Below, piece after piece: positions 50,998-59,037 of a stretch of 64,000 bases of DNA. Numbering within the stretch: position 1 is the first letter of the stretch; every line of letters starts with the position of its first letter. The notes beneath the pieces were generated by a model that did no database searches, was not told where the DNA came from, and saw nothing but the letters and a program-made list of their open reading frames with translations. Source of the stretch: Candidatus Parcubacteria bacterium (lineage in GTDB: Bacteria; Patescibacteria; ABY1; BM507; UBA12075); contig PKTK01000005.1 in NCBI GenBank assembly GCA_002869165.1, forward strand, positions 275 to 64,274, read 5' to 3'. The position numbers were made by a program, and so were the translations under genes.

Positions 50998-51951
50998 ATG
51001 TTTGATACAATTATTATAGGTGCAGGACCTGCTGGCATGACAGCTGGAATATATGCGGCCAGAAGAGAAATGAAAACGTTAATTATTGGAAAAGAAGTAG
51101 GTGGTCAAGTTGTATGGGCCTCTGAAATTGAAAACTACCCAGGAGTTAAAAAAATTCAAAGCTTTGAATTAATTCAAAATTTCAAAGAACACGTAGAAAG
51201 TTTTGGTGTAGAAATTAAAACAGATGAAGTAAAAGAAATTGTAAAAAAAGACGATTTTTTTGAAATAATTACTAATAATACAAAGTACGAAACTAAAACT
51301 GTAATTGTAGCTATTGGTCTATCACCAAGAAGATTAGCTATAAAAGGTGAAGAAGAATTTGCTGGAAAAGGGGTGACATATTGTGCTAATTGTGATGGCC
51401 CTTTTTATAGAGATAAGGAAGTTGCAGTAGTAGGTGGTGGAAATTCTGCTCTTGATGCAGCTGAAATGTTATCTAAAATTGCTAAAAAAGTCTATCTAAT
51501 TCACAGAAGAGATGAATTCAAAGCTTTTGAAGCCTTGGTAAGTGAAGTTAAAGCAAGAGAAAATATTGAGCTTGTTCTGAATGCGAATATTTCTGAAATC
51601 AAAGGGAATACAAAAGTTGAAAAAATTGAAGTAACAAATAATGATGGAACAAAAAAAGAAATAAATGTTGACGGTGTGTTTATAGAGATAGGTAGAATAG
51701 CAAGAACAGATTTGGTTAAAGAACTGGCTGAACGAAATGAAAGAGATGAAATATTGGTAGACGAGAAATGTAGAACTAAAACTAAAGGATTGTTTGCTGC
51801 AGGAGATGTAACACAGATTCCTTTCAAACAAATTTCGTCAGCCAATGGACAAGCCACAATTGCAGCTTTGGCTGCATATCAGTATTTGCAATTAAAAGCT
51901 GGAAATTCAGCTGATATTATACTTGATCGAAGTATTAAAAAAAATGCTTAA
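50998..51951 (+). CDS. trxB: thioredoxin reductase
   Basis: 317 aa. FAD-binding GAGPAGMTAGIYAAR (residues 8-22), redox-active CANC (about 133-136), NAD(P)H-binding VVGGGNSALDAAEML (about 148) and the C-terminal FAD motif GLFAAGDVTQIPFKQ. It reduces thioredoxin with NAD(P)H. The active site reads CANC instead of the usual CATC, which keeps both Cys. It overlaps rnhB by a few bases and has possible palindromic operators upstream. Confidence 0.94.
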   Translation: MFDTIIIGAGPAGMTAGIYAARREMKTLIIGKEVGGQVVWASEIENYPGVKKIQSFELIQNFKEHVESFGVEIKTDEVKEIVKKDDFFEIITNNTKYETKTVIVAIGLSPRRLAIKGEEEFAGKGVTYCANCDGPFYRDKEVAVVGGGNSALDAAEMLSKIAKKVYLIHRRDEFKAFEALVSEVKARENIELVLNANISEIKGNTKVEKIEVTNNDGTKKEINVDGVFIEIGRIARTDLVKELAERNERDEILVDEKCRTKTKGLFAAGDVTQIPFKQISSANGQATIAALAAYQYLQLKAGNSADIILDRSIKKNA

Positions 51952-52570
51952 TCTTGATTTTGAAAAATCGGTTTTTTATAGTGGATATAATAATGTCGCG
52001 GGAGTTGATGAAGCAGGTAGAGGACCTTTGGCTGGACCAGTGGTGGCAGGGTGTGTGTTGATTGGTAGACATACCAAAATCGACAAAGAATTGATGGATA
52101 AGTGTCGAGATTCAAAAAAACTTACAGAGAAAAAAAGAAAGTATTTGTTTGATCTGATTACAAAAAAAATAGAACATTATGCAATTGGTGTCTGTGATGT
52201 TCATGTGATTGACAAAATAAATATATTGGAGGCCACATTTTTAGCAATGAAAAAAGCAATTTCAAATTTGCAACTTCAACCGGATTTTGTTTTAGTGGAT
52301 GGTAAGATTAAGATTAAAAATTTAAATATTGAACAAGAAGCAATTGTAAAAGGGGATAGTCAGGTTCTTTCAATTGCCCTGGCTTCTATCTTGGCTAAAG
52401 TGACTAGGGATATGATAATGGAAGATTTACACAAGAAATATCCGAATTATTCTTTTGACAAGCATAAGGGATACGGGACTAAACTTCATATGGAAAGGCT
52501 ACAAATTTTTGGTCCATCCTTAGTGCATCGCACTTCATTTAGACCAGTAAGTGATCTAATCAAGAAATAA
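51944..52570 (+). CDS. rnhB: ribonuclease HII
   Basis: 208 aa from the ATG at 51944, which overlaps the trxB stop; an upstream TTG start is less likely. AGVDEAGRGPLAGPVVAG contains the catalytic DE; further Asp residues lie in FVLVDGK and LAKVTRDMIM, and KHKGYGTKLH is the RNase HII signature. It removes ribonucleotides and RNA primers from DNA. Translationally coupled to trxB. Confidence 0.94.
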   Translation: MLNLDFEKSVFYSGYNNVAGVDEAGRGPLAGPVVAGCVLIGRHTKIDKELMDKCRDSKKLTEKKRKYLFDLITKKIEHYAIGVCDVHVIDKINILEATFLAMKKAISNLQLQPDFVLVDGKIKIKNLNIEQEAIVKGDSQVLSIALASILAKVTRDMIMEDLHKKYPNYSFDKHKGYGTKLHMERLQIFGPSLVHRTSFRPVSDLIKK

Positions 52571-52572
52571 AC

Positions 52573-52601
52573 TTGTTAGTAGTGATTAAATTTTGTATAA
52601 T
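52573..52601 (+). promoter_or_regulatory. promoter of methyltransferase gene
   Basis: TTGTTA (52573-52578), 17-nt spacer, TATAAT (52596-52601). The expected start site falls on or next to the ATG at 52608, so the mRNA would be leaderless. Confidence 0.65.
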
Positions 52602-52607
52602 TATAAT

Positions 52608-53156
52608 ATGGATAACACAAGAGAGGAACAAGTATTGAATATTGAATTAATATTACATAAAGCAGGCGTAGGTGAAGGTATGACTGTAGCTGATTTTGGT
52701 TGTGGTACTGGTCATTTTGTTTTTCCTATTGCTCGAATTGTAGGCGGCAAAGGATTGGTGTATGCGGTTGATATCCTAAAAACAGCATTAAGGAGTGTAA
52801 AACGAAGAATAGAACTAGAGAATTTTTATAACATAAAACCAATTTGGAGTGATTTTGAAATATATAAAGGTACAAAAATTGAGTCTTCTAGCTTAGATGT
52901 TGCTCTACTGGTTAATACATTACATCAATCTAAGCAAAAAGGAGCGATTTTGCGTGAAGTTAATAGGACGGTAAAAAAAGGTGGTGTGTTATTGGTGGTT
53001 GAGTGGAAAAATGTAAGCCTACCTTTCGGTCCTAGACCAGAACAAAGGGTTAGAGATGATCAGGTTGTTGAAATAGCCAAAAAGCTAGGCTTAAACTATG
53101 AAGAGCGTTTTGATGTGGGAAAGTACTACTATGGCTTGATTTTTCACAAACTATAA
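52608..53156 (+). CDS. class I SAM-dependent methyltransferase
   Basis: 182 aa from the ATG at 52608, chosen because the promoter ends just before it. VADFGCGTGHF is the SAM-binding motif I, VYAVDIL is motif II, LDVALLVNTLHQS and VKKGGVLLVVEWK follow. Similar to UbiE/menaquinone-type or arsenite-type small methyltransferases; substrate unknown. Confidence 0.8.
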   Translation: MDNTREEQVLNIELILHKAGVGEGMTVADFGCGTGHFVFPIARIVGGKGLVYAVDILKTALRSVKRRIELENFYNIKPIWSDFEIYKGTKIESSSLDVALLVNTLHQSKQKGAILREVNRTVKKGGVLLVVEWKNVSLPFGPRPEQRVRDDQVVEIAKKLGLNYEERFDVGKYYYGLIFHKL

Positions 53157-53179
53157 TTTAGTATATTGAGAGGGAGGAA

Positions 53180-53188
53180 ATGAATTAA
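53180..53188 (+). other. two-codon upstream ORF with strong Shine-Dalgarno
   Basis: AGGGAGG (53171-53177) precedes ATG AAT TAA (53180-53188). The next gene starts 9 bp after it without its own ribosome binding site, so this minimal ORF may load ribosomes or regulate. Confidence 0.3.
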
Positions 53189-53197
53189 TAGAATAAT

Positions 53198-53584
53198 ATG
53201 AGCAATTTATTGAATTTATCTTATTGGTTTAATATGCGACCAGGGGATTTACACCCAAACGGCTATGTTTTTTTTGGAATATTTATATTAGCCTTTATAG
53301 TTTTAATAGTTTTATTCCAAATAGTTAGAAAAAGACCAAATAATGTTTATTTTAAAATTTGGCGAGGTTTAAATAGTTTTGCTATAACTAATTTAATTAT
53401 AGCTTTGTTTTTAATGTTTTTTGAAAGTGAAACCCTGTATTTACTAGGAGCTAGGTTTTGGTTATTGCTTTGGCTAGTTTCAATGGCTGTTTGGCTATAT
53501 TTTATCTTAATACATTTAAAAAAAATACCCGAAATCAAGGAACAGTTTAAAAAAGAACAGGAATACAAGAAATATATACCATAA
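53198..53584 (+). CDS. small membrane protein, unknown function
   Basis: 128 aa with three hydrophobic segments (about 22-42, 62-80 and 82-107) and a charged, Lys-rich C-terminal tail. An aromatic N-terminus (LSYWFNMRPGDL) precedes them. No family recognised. The only good Shine-Dalgarno sequence serves a two-codon ORF just upstream. A perfect terminator hairpin follows. Confidence 0.5.
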   Translation: MSNLLNLSYWFNMRPGDLHPNGYVFFGIFILAFIVLIVLFQIVRKRPNNVYFKIWRGLNSFAITNLIIALFLMFFESETLYLLGARFWLLLWLVSMAVWLYFILIHLKKIPEIKEQFKKEQEYKKYIP

Positions 53585-53607
53585 AACAGATAATATAAAT
53601 AAAAACA

Positions 53608-53639
53608 AAAAATAGGCTAATATTAGCCTATTTTTTATA
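53608..53639. terminator. perfect hairpin terminator
   Basis: AAAAATAGGCTAAT pairs with ATTAGCCTATTTTT and is followed by AT-rich sequence just before yraN. Confidence 0.8.
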
Positions 53640-53645
53640 TATTTT

Positions 53646-54005
53646 ATGACTTATAAAAAACAAATTGGCAACCTTGGAGAGGATATTGCAACTAATTATT
53701 TAAAAGAAAAAGATTATAAAATAATAGCTAGAAATGAAAAAATATCCTATCAAGAAATTGATATTATCGCTAGTATTAAAGGAATAACTGTATTTGTAGA
53801 GGTAAAAACTTCTACTTTTTTTGATGATTATAGCGCTGAAATGGCCATGAACAAGACTAAATTGAAAAATTTTAAAAAAGCCATTTCTATGTATTCTAGT
53901 ATTCACAAATTAGACATAGATATGTGTAGATTTGACCTAATTGCTGTGTATATAAATAACGCTAATAATTTACCTAATATTAAACATTATATTGAAATAT
54001 TTTAA
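53646..54005 (+). CDS. yraN: YraN family protein (UPF0102, nuclease fold)
   Basis: 119 aa. NLGEDIATNYLKEKDYKIIARN and EIDIIASIKGITVFVEVKT give the E..D..ExK core of a PD-(D/E)XK restriction-like fold. Function is not settled; it is often near rnhB, as here. Confidence 0.88.
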   Translation: MTYKKQIGNLGEDIATNYLKEKDYKIIARNEKISYQEIDIIASIKGITVFVEVKTSTFFDDYSAEMAMNKTKLKNFKKAISMYSSIHKLDIDMCRFDLIAVYINNANNLPNIKHYIEIF

Positions 54006-54103
54006 TTTTTTTATGATGTTCTTCACATGTTTTTCCCCTGGTTTTTGCACAGTTTTTCACAAGTTTTCCACGTTTTTTGGCTAGTTTTAAACTATTTATC
54101 TAC

Positions 54104-54131
54104 TTGACCCCAAGTATAGCACTGATATACA
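54104..54131 (+). promoter_or_regulatory. promoter of second ncRNA candidate
   Basis: TTGACC (54104-54109), 16-nt spacer, TATACA (54126-54131), giving a predicted start near 54138. Confidence 0.55.
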
Positions 54132-54137
54132 CTGGTA

Positions 54138-54271
54138 GTACCTTTAACGTGTTAGGAAAATAGGGAATACTACTGAGGCTTAAATAGTTTACTAGAAAAC
54201 TTCAGTAGTAGACCCTTATAAAGGGCATAAGCGGGTTTACCTACTTTGTTCCTTTAGCCTAACACGTTAAA
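54138..54271 (+). ncRNA. candidate structured ncRNA, about 134 nt (6S-like outline)
   Basis: A 14-bp perfect closing helix TTTAACGTGTTAGG (54143-54156) with its complement at 54258-54271 encloses a second 9-bp perfect helix TACTACTGA (54168-54176) with TCAGTAGTA (54202-54210), extended by GGG/CCC, plus a small hairpin CTTAT/ATAAG (about 54215-54231). The promoter in front is good; no classic terminator follows. Long closing stem, internal loop and apical stem recall 6S RNA, but no conserved sequence confirms that family. Confidence 0.5.
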
Positions 54272-54448
54272 TTGATTATAAATGATTAAAATATTTTGTC
54301 TTAATTATATGAGGACCATTTTGGTTGCAAGCGCAAAGCTACAACCAAAAAAGAAAAAATAAAAACAAAGGATTATTTCGCTTTAATCTAATTTACAAAA
54401 ACAAAAACCATTTATATTATTAATTTTGCAAGGAGGTTTTATTAGTCT
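54272..54448 (+). other. leader of surface-protein gene
   Basis: AT-rich, without a gene. AAGGAGG at 54430-54436 is a strong Shine-Dalgarno sequence for the gene at 54449. A TTGGTTG...CAACCAA inverted repeat (about 54322-54352) may be a hairpin in the leader. Confidence 0.45.
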
Positions 54449-55786
54449 ATGTTGAAATTAATTACACGTTTTGTCTTTGGTCTTGCATTTATCTTCGTGT
54501 TTAGTCTGATGACTATTACTTCTGTTGAAGCTTCAGAAGTTTCCGCACCGACAGTTTTGAAGATTAATACTTTTAAATCTTATGCAATTGATGCGCCTGT
54601 TATTTCTGGTGTTACACAGTCTGGCACTAATGTGCTTGTCTATGTTGATGGTGAATACACTGGAAGTGCAGTTGTGAAAGAATCTGGCACTGAAAGTGAC
54701 AGTTTTTATTTTCAAACAAAAAAACTTGAGGCAGGAATTCACAAAGCATATTTAGTTGCTGAAGACAAAACCACAATGGAAAGATCAGATCCAGGAGCTG
54801 AATTTGATCTAGAGGTAAGAGAGTTGGATGCTCCAACTCTTGTCGTGCCAAATCCAAAAACAGTTACCGCTAAAGTAAAACCAGTAATCAAAGGTTTAAC
54901 ACTTAGTGGAACTTATGTGCATTTATTTATTGATGGAGTTTATAATGGAAAGACCGCTATTGTTGAAGATCAATCAACCACAGCTAATTTCGCTTATACT
55001 CCTTTTTTAAATCTAAGCATCGGTAATCACTATGTGTGGGCTATTGCTGAAGATGTGAACGGAAGAAAATCAAAAGTATCAGCAGTACAAGAATTTACAA
55101 TTGAAGAAGAAATGGTTGCACCAATTTTGGTAAAGACAATTGATAATCAAAGCAATTTCAAGCGACCTATAATCACTGGTTTAGCTACCAACAATTCTTT
55201 GATCCAAATTTATATAGACCAAAGATTGGCAGGTGAGTTCATGGTTGAAAATTCTGATACAGGGACAGCTAATTTTGCTTATACAGTTGAAAATGACTTA
55301 AGCTCTGGTGATCATCTATTTTACGCTATTGCATTTGATCATCGAGGCAAGGAAAGTAAATGGTCAAATTTGATGAGCTATAAAGTTGGTGCAACTTTGA
55401 CACCAGCTATTAGCAGCTCAGCTGAGAGTGAGGAGCTAGTAATTGGCACAGAAGAAAAACAAGAGGAGTCAGTTGAAAGAAATGTAAAAACAGAAGAAAT
55501 GTTAACTGAAGAAAATAATGGACAAGTAGATCAAGGTGACGAAGAAGCAGACGAAGACACTATGAATGAAGAGGAGGATAGTATCGAGAAAATTTTAAAC
55601 CAAGACCTAGAAAATGAAGAAGGTGAAACCAAAGGAGCTGTAACAGAATTAAATGATTCACAAGGAAAATTAGGTTGGAATGCATTGGTGTTTGTTCTAT
55701 TTTTGGTAGCAGTTATTCTCTGGATCTTTTGGGTTAATAGAGAGCTTATAAAAGAAAAGAAAGAACAAGAAGAAAAAGAAAAGTAA
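54449..55786 (+). CDS. secreted Ig-like repeat surface protein with C-terminal anchor
   Basis: 445 aa. A signal peptide (1-29, ending VEASE) is followed by three repeats of about 97 residues (about 30-125, 127-222 and 225-318), each with a pattern of PxISGVTxSGTxVxVYVDG and a final strand with IAED. These are Ig-like folds of bacterial surface proteins. A very acidic linker (about 325-410) and a membrane segment (about 418-438) with a basic tail anchor it. Likely adhesin or S-layer-type role. Good Shine-Dalgarno sequence. Confidence 0.72.
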   Translation: MLKLITRFVFGLAFIFVFSLMTITSVEASEVSAPTVLKINTFKSYAIDAPVISGVTQSGTNVLVYVDGEYTGSAVVKESGTESDSFYFQTKKLEAGIHKAYLVAEDKTTMERSDPGAEFDLEVRELDAPTLVVPNPKTVTAKVKPVIKGLTLSGTYVHLFIDGVYNGKTAIVEDQSTTANFAYTPFLNLSIGNHYVWAIAEDVNGRKSKVSAVQEFTIEEEMVAPILVKTIDNQSNFKRPIITGLATNNSLIQIYIDQRLAGEFMVENSDTGTANFAYTVENDLSSGDHLFYAIAFDHRGKESKWSNLMSYKVGATLTPAISSSAESEELVIGTEEKQEESVERNVKTEEMLTEENNGQVDQGDEEADEDTMNEEEDSIEKILNQDLENEEGETKGAVTELNDSQGKLGWNALVFVLFLVAVILWIFWVNRELIKEKKEQEEKEK

Positions 55787-55816
55787 TAAACATTTTACAG
55801 ATAATACCATAAATAA

Positions 55817-55843
55817 GACCTCGGGCTTTGGCTCGGGGTTTTA
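55817..55843 (+). terminator. terminator of surface-protein gene
   Basis: ACCTCGGGC...GCTCGGGGTTTTA forms a GC-rich hairpin followed by T. Confidence 0.5.
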
Positions 55844-55847
55844 TTTT

Positions 55848-55922
55848 GAATTAAGAATTAAGAATTTTGAATTAAGAATTAAGAATTAAGAATTAAGAAT
55901 TAAGAATTAAGAATTAAGAATA
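55848..55922. repeat. 7-bp tandem repeat (GAATTAA), about 10 units
   Basis: Reverse-complement unit of the array at 324-379, with one interruption (GAATTTT). Confidence 0.8.
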
Positions 55923-55929
55923 ACCTCTT

Positions 55930-56262
55930 TTAGTTGTCATTTTGAAGCGTTATCGAAGAAGAAGGTGAATTGCCGAAGACAAGAGAGATTGCCCTGGAGT
56001 ATCCCTTGAATATGAGGATAAGTAGGTTGCTGCAAGCAACCGCCACCACAAACAACACTTCTGTCTTTTTTTATAATTATTCCCCTCCTTTACAAGGAGG
56101 GGTTGGGGTGATTATCTTAAATTAATGCATTGAAAATTGTTTAAAAATTACAAAGTGCCTGAAAGGTAAAAATTATAAATTAAAAATTGCAAAAATAAAT
56201 ATTTTTAAATAAAAAATAAACACAAACTTTAAAAAATAATGCTAATTGAAAATAAAACAGAG
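55930..56262. repeat. dispersed repeat modules and AT-rich spacer
   Basis: 55940-56060 repeats modules of the 49660-49950 region (GGTGAATTGC, CCCTGGAGT, GCCACCACAAACAACA). CCCCTCCTT/AAGGAGGGG at 56083-56103 is a perfect 9-bp hairpin. No gene is visible. Confidence 0.55.
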
Positions 56263-56312
56263 AAGTGTTACACTATTTAAAAGAAATTGTTATTAATAAT
56301 CGTAATAAGAGT

Positions 56313-57620
56313 ATGGAATTTTTAAGAAAAAATTTAATATATATTTCCGTTGCCATAGTAGTGATATTGGCAATTTTTAAATTTATATCACCGGCCCCAG
56401 TGGCGCAGGAATATAGTTCAGACAAGGTAAATCTTTATTTTTTTTATGGTGATGGATGTCCACATTGCGCCAAAGAAGAGATACTGCTTGATGAATTGGA
56501 AAATAAATATCCAGAGATAAATATTTATAGATATGAAACCTGGTACGACTCGGAAAATGCTCAAGTACTTGATCATTTGCGTTCGGAAATGGATTTTCGT
56601 GCTGGAGTACCGGTTTTGATTGTTGGTGAAGAAGTGGTTGTTGGTTATGGCTCGTATGAAAGTACTGGTAAGAAAATTGAAAAACTGGTAACAGAACATA
56701 TTGAAACAGGTTGCATAGATATAGTGGCACCCTTGGTTGGACTTGATGAAGAAGATGCTAATTTAAGTGGTGAAAAAACATGTGAACATACCTGTGATCA
56801 AAAGGAAGGGGAATGTGAACATGATTGTGGTTGTTCAGCTGATTTGGATAATTCTGACTATGAAGCGCCCAAAGATTCTATTAATGTTCCTTTTGTGGGT
56901 GATGTAAATTTGAACAGTCTAGCTCTTCCTACTTTTACGGTTGTAATTGCAGCAGCAGACGGCTTCAATCCTTGTGCTATGTGGGTTTTACTTTTCCTTA
57001 TCAATTTACTGATCGGCTTGAATGACAAACGCAAGGTTTGGATTTATGGCATGACCTTTATTTTGACTTCAGCTATTGTTTATTACTTTTTGGTATTTAC
57101 ATGGCTTCAAATATTTTTACTTATCGGCTTGATAGTGTGGGTGAGGCTTCTGGTGGGATTGTTTGCAGTTGGCACTGGCGCTTATCACATCAAAGATTAT
57201 TGGGAAAACATGGATGGAGGTTGCAAAGTAACAGACAATGAAAAAAGACAAAAGATATTTACCCGTCTAAGAGAAATTGTTCAGAGAAAGCAAGTTGTGT
57301 TTGCACTTGGTGGAATTATTTTGCTTGCTACAGCTGTTAATATGGTTGAGCTTCTTTGTTCGGCTGGCTTTCCTCAGACCTTCACTCAAGTTTTGGCTAT
57401 GAAGAATCTTGGTTTTTGGGAGAACCAAATGTATTTACTGCTCTACATCGTCGTCTTCATGCTTGATGATTTGTTGATATTTTCTCTGGCAGTTAAGACT
57501 ATGCAACTCAAAGGAATTAGTGCAAAATATTCAAGGTACTCAGGACTAGTTGGTGGAATATTAATACTCTTGATTGGCGTGCTTTTGATACTCAAGCCTG
57601 AATGGATAATGTTTGGTTAA
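56313..57620 (+). CDS. thioredoxin-fold + DsbD/CcdA-like membrane protein
   Basis: 435 aa from the ATG at 56313 (a longer frame from 56265 adds a poorly conserved N-terminus). One N-terminal membrane segment, a thioredoxin-like domain with YGDGCPHC (the redox pair), a Cys-rich acidic linker (about 155-175, CEHTCDQ...CEHDCGC), then six hydrophobic segments with GFNPCAMW (the conserved NPC) and LLCSAGFPQ. DsbD/CcdA proteins carry electrons across the membrane to extracytoplasmic thiols. The Cys-rich linker is unusual. Confidence 0.75.
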   Translation: MEFLRKNLIYISVAIVVILAIFKFISPAPVAQEYSSDKVNLYFFYGDGCPHCAKEEILLDELENKYPEINIYRYETWYDSENAQVLDHLRSEMDFRAGVPVLIVGEEVVVGYGSYESTGKKIEKLVTEHIETGCIDIVAPLVGLDEEDANLSGEKTCEHTCDQKEGECEHDCGCSADLDNSDYEAPKDSINVPFVGDVNLNSLALPTFTVVIAAADGFNPCAMWVLLFLINLLIGLNDKRKVWIYGMTFILTSAIVYYFLVFTWLQIFLLIGLIVWVRLLVGLFAVGTGAYHIKDYWENMDGGCKVTDNEKRQKIFTRLREIVQRKQVVFALGGIILLATAVNMVELLCSAGFPQTFTQVLAMKNLGFWENQMYLLLYIVVFMLDDLLIFSLAVKTMQLKGISAKYSRYSGLVGGILILLIGVLLILKPEWIMFG

Positions 57621-57633
57621 ATTTTGAAAAATA

Positions 57634-57666
57634 AAGAAGCCCCGGAATTATTATCCGGGGCTTTTT
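57634..57666. terminator. strong terminator
   Basis: AAGCCCCGGA pairs with TCCGGGGCTT around about eight nt and is followed by T-rich sequence. It faces both the DsbD-like gene and the end of the zinc-ribbon frame at 57670. Confidence 0.8.
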
Positions 57667-57669
57667 GTA

Positions 57670-58032
57670 TTATGCAGGAATTGCAAATGTACAAGCTTGT
57701 TTTTTGTCGCCAATATTTACTTTTGCTTCAAAAATAAATACCCTTGATCCTTTTTCTATGTTTGGTGTAAGTGAACACCAGGCCAATTTATCACCGCCGA
57801 TATTTACAGCTCCTATGTTGTGACTAGGCAGTGGAAAAGATTCTGATTCAGTAGATACGGTTGGTTTTTTTTCATTTTCTTTTAAGATCTGAGCTTCTGC
57901 AGTAAATTTTTCAATTAATGCAAGTTTTTCATCTCTTGTTTTCGTAATTAATTCGTCACTGTAATTTGAGTAATAACCAGTTGTGAGTTCTGCATGAACT
58001 ATCAGCTCTTCTTTGGTGGCAAAAAAATTATA
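57670..58032 (-). pseudogene. in-frame 3' continuation of the second zinc-ribbon protein gene
   Basis: Directly after the TAA at 58033-58035 the same frame is open for 120 codons to TAA at 57670-57672. It reads YNFFATKEELIVHAEL, later SFPLPSHNIGAVNIGG, DKLAWCSLT and EKGSRVFIFEAKV. This parallels the C-terminal half of the neighbouring full-length protein (TTKEEIIDITG, NSNIGAVKISK, FAWCLIDSDIKEGDSIII), so it is the missing half of the paralogue. Confidence 0.78.
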
Positions 58033-58248
58033 TTATTCGAAATAATCAGAGTCAATATCAGGTCTATTTAAATTATAGCGAGTATCGATTGAAATTTCTC
58101 TGTGGAAAATTTCTTTGCAATGATCACATTGCCAGAACTCATCTGATTTAAAAATCCTATTTTGCTCGACCTCAAAAGCAGTTTCTGAAAATTTTTTAAG
58201 CCTGCCCTTTTCGCAGTCACATTCTACATAAGTTATAATTTTTGGCAT
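58033..58248 (-). CDS. zinc-ribbon protein, N-terminal half (interrupted paralogue)
   Basis: 71 aa before a TAA. MPKIITYVECDCEKGRL and FWQCDHCKEIFHRE are nearly identical to the start of the upstream gene and hold four Cys (CxC and CxxC) for a zinc ribbon. AGGAGG lies seven bases before the ATG. The frame continues past the stop into the second half of the protein, so the full gene is 57670-58248 with one in-frame TAA. Start is 11 bp after the upstream paralogue. Function unknown. Confidence 0.7.
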   Translation of the reverse strand: MPKIITYVECDCEKGRLKKFSETAFEVEQNRIFKSDEFWQCDHCKEIFHREISIDTRYNLNRPDIDSDYFE

Positions 58249-58259
58249 TATGTATCCTC

Positions 58260-58823
58260 CTATCTTTTGATAGCTATATAATATTCATATTCTTCACCAA
58301 AAATAGAAACGGTATTATAAGAAATTATAATACTATCACCTTCTTTGATATCTGAATCAATAAGACACCAGGCAAAGTTAAATTTTGAAATTTTAACAGC
58401 TCCAATATTTGAATTTGCCGCAGGAAATATATCACTAAGAGAAGTGCCAACAGAAAAAGATAAATCTGTATGATCTTTTCGCAAAGTAGCCTCTTTTATT
58501 TTTCTCAGTGTGATAATGAGATCTTCGTGCATTGGCAAAAAGCATCCAAATATTTGACCTGTTATATCAATTATTTCTTCTTTGGTGGTTGAAAATGTAA
58601 GTTTTATAAATTCTTGATAAACTGTTTTTGATGTGTCGTCCAGAGCATTTTTGCTTTTGTCGCGTTGGAAAATCGATAAACATTTATCACATTGCCAGAA
58701 TTCACTGCACTCGTTAAACCGGTTTCCCTTTGAATCGCTAGAAGTATAAATACTTGTTTCCGCAAATTCAGTGAGTTTGCCTTTTTCGCAATCACATTCT
58801 ACATAGTTTATAATTTTTGGCAT
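58260..58823 (-). CDS. zinc-ribbon protein, unknown function (full-length paralogue)
   Basis: 187 aa. The N-terminal ribbon uses CDCEKG and FWQCDKCLSIF; a helical middle region (about 65-125) follows; the C-terminal part (about 130-187) is beta-rich with SNIGAVKISKFNFAWCLIDSD and a possible short barrel reminiscent of the GreA C-terminal or similar small domains. AGGAGA precedes the start. It forms a tandem pair with the interrupted copy. I do not recognise the family. Confidence 0.65.
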   Translation of the reverse strand: MPKIINYVECDCEKGKLTEFAETSIYTSSDSKGNRFNECSEFWQCDKCLSIFQRDKSKNALDDTSKTVYQEFIKLTFSTTKEEIIDITGQIFGCFLPMHEDLIITLRKIKEATLRKDHTDLSFSVGTSLSDIFPAANSNIGAVKISKFNFAWCLIDSDIKEGDSIIISYNTVSIFGEEYEYYIAIKR

Positions 58824-59023
58824 TTTTCTCTCCTGTTTTTATTTAGTCTTGTTTAAGGAACAGTTTGATTTGATTGTTTAAATTAACACATTATAGTTAG
58901 TATGTCAAATAATTAAATTTTGTTTATTAATTCAACGAATAATACTGAGTTTGTTTGAACTGTAGGTTAATTTAACTATTAAATTATAAGAAATCTATTG
59001 AGAATGACAAAAGAAAAGGTTAT
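58824..59023. other. divergent intergenic region
   Basis: About 200 bp, AT-rich, separating the zinc-ribbon pair from YibE/F. It must contain both promoters. No other structure seen. Confidence 0.35.
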
Positions 59024-59029
59024 GATATA
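59024..59029 (+). promoter_or_regulatory. -10 element of YibE/F gene
   Basis: TATAAT lies nine bases before the ATG at 59038, so the transcript would be leaderless or nearly so. Confidence 0.5.
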
Positions 59030-59037
59030 ATATATAT

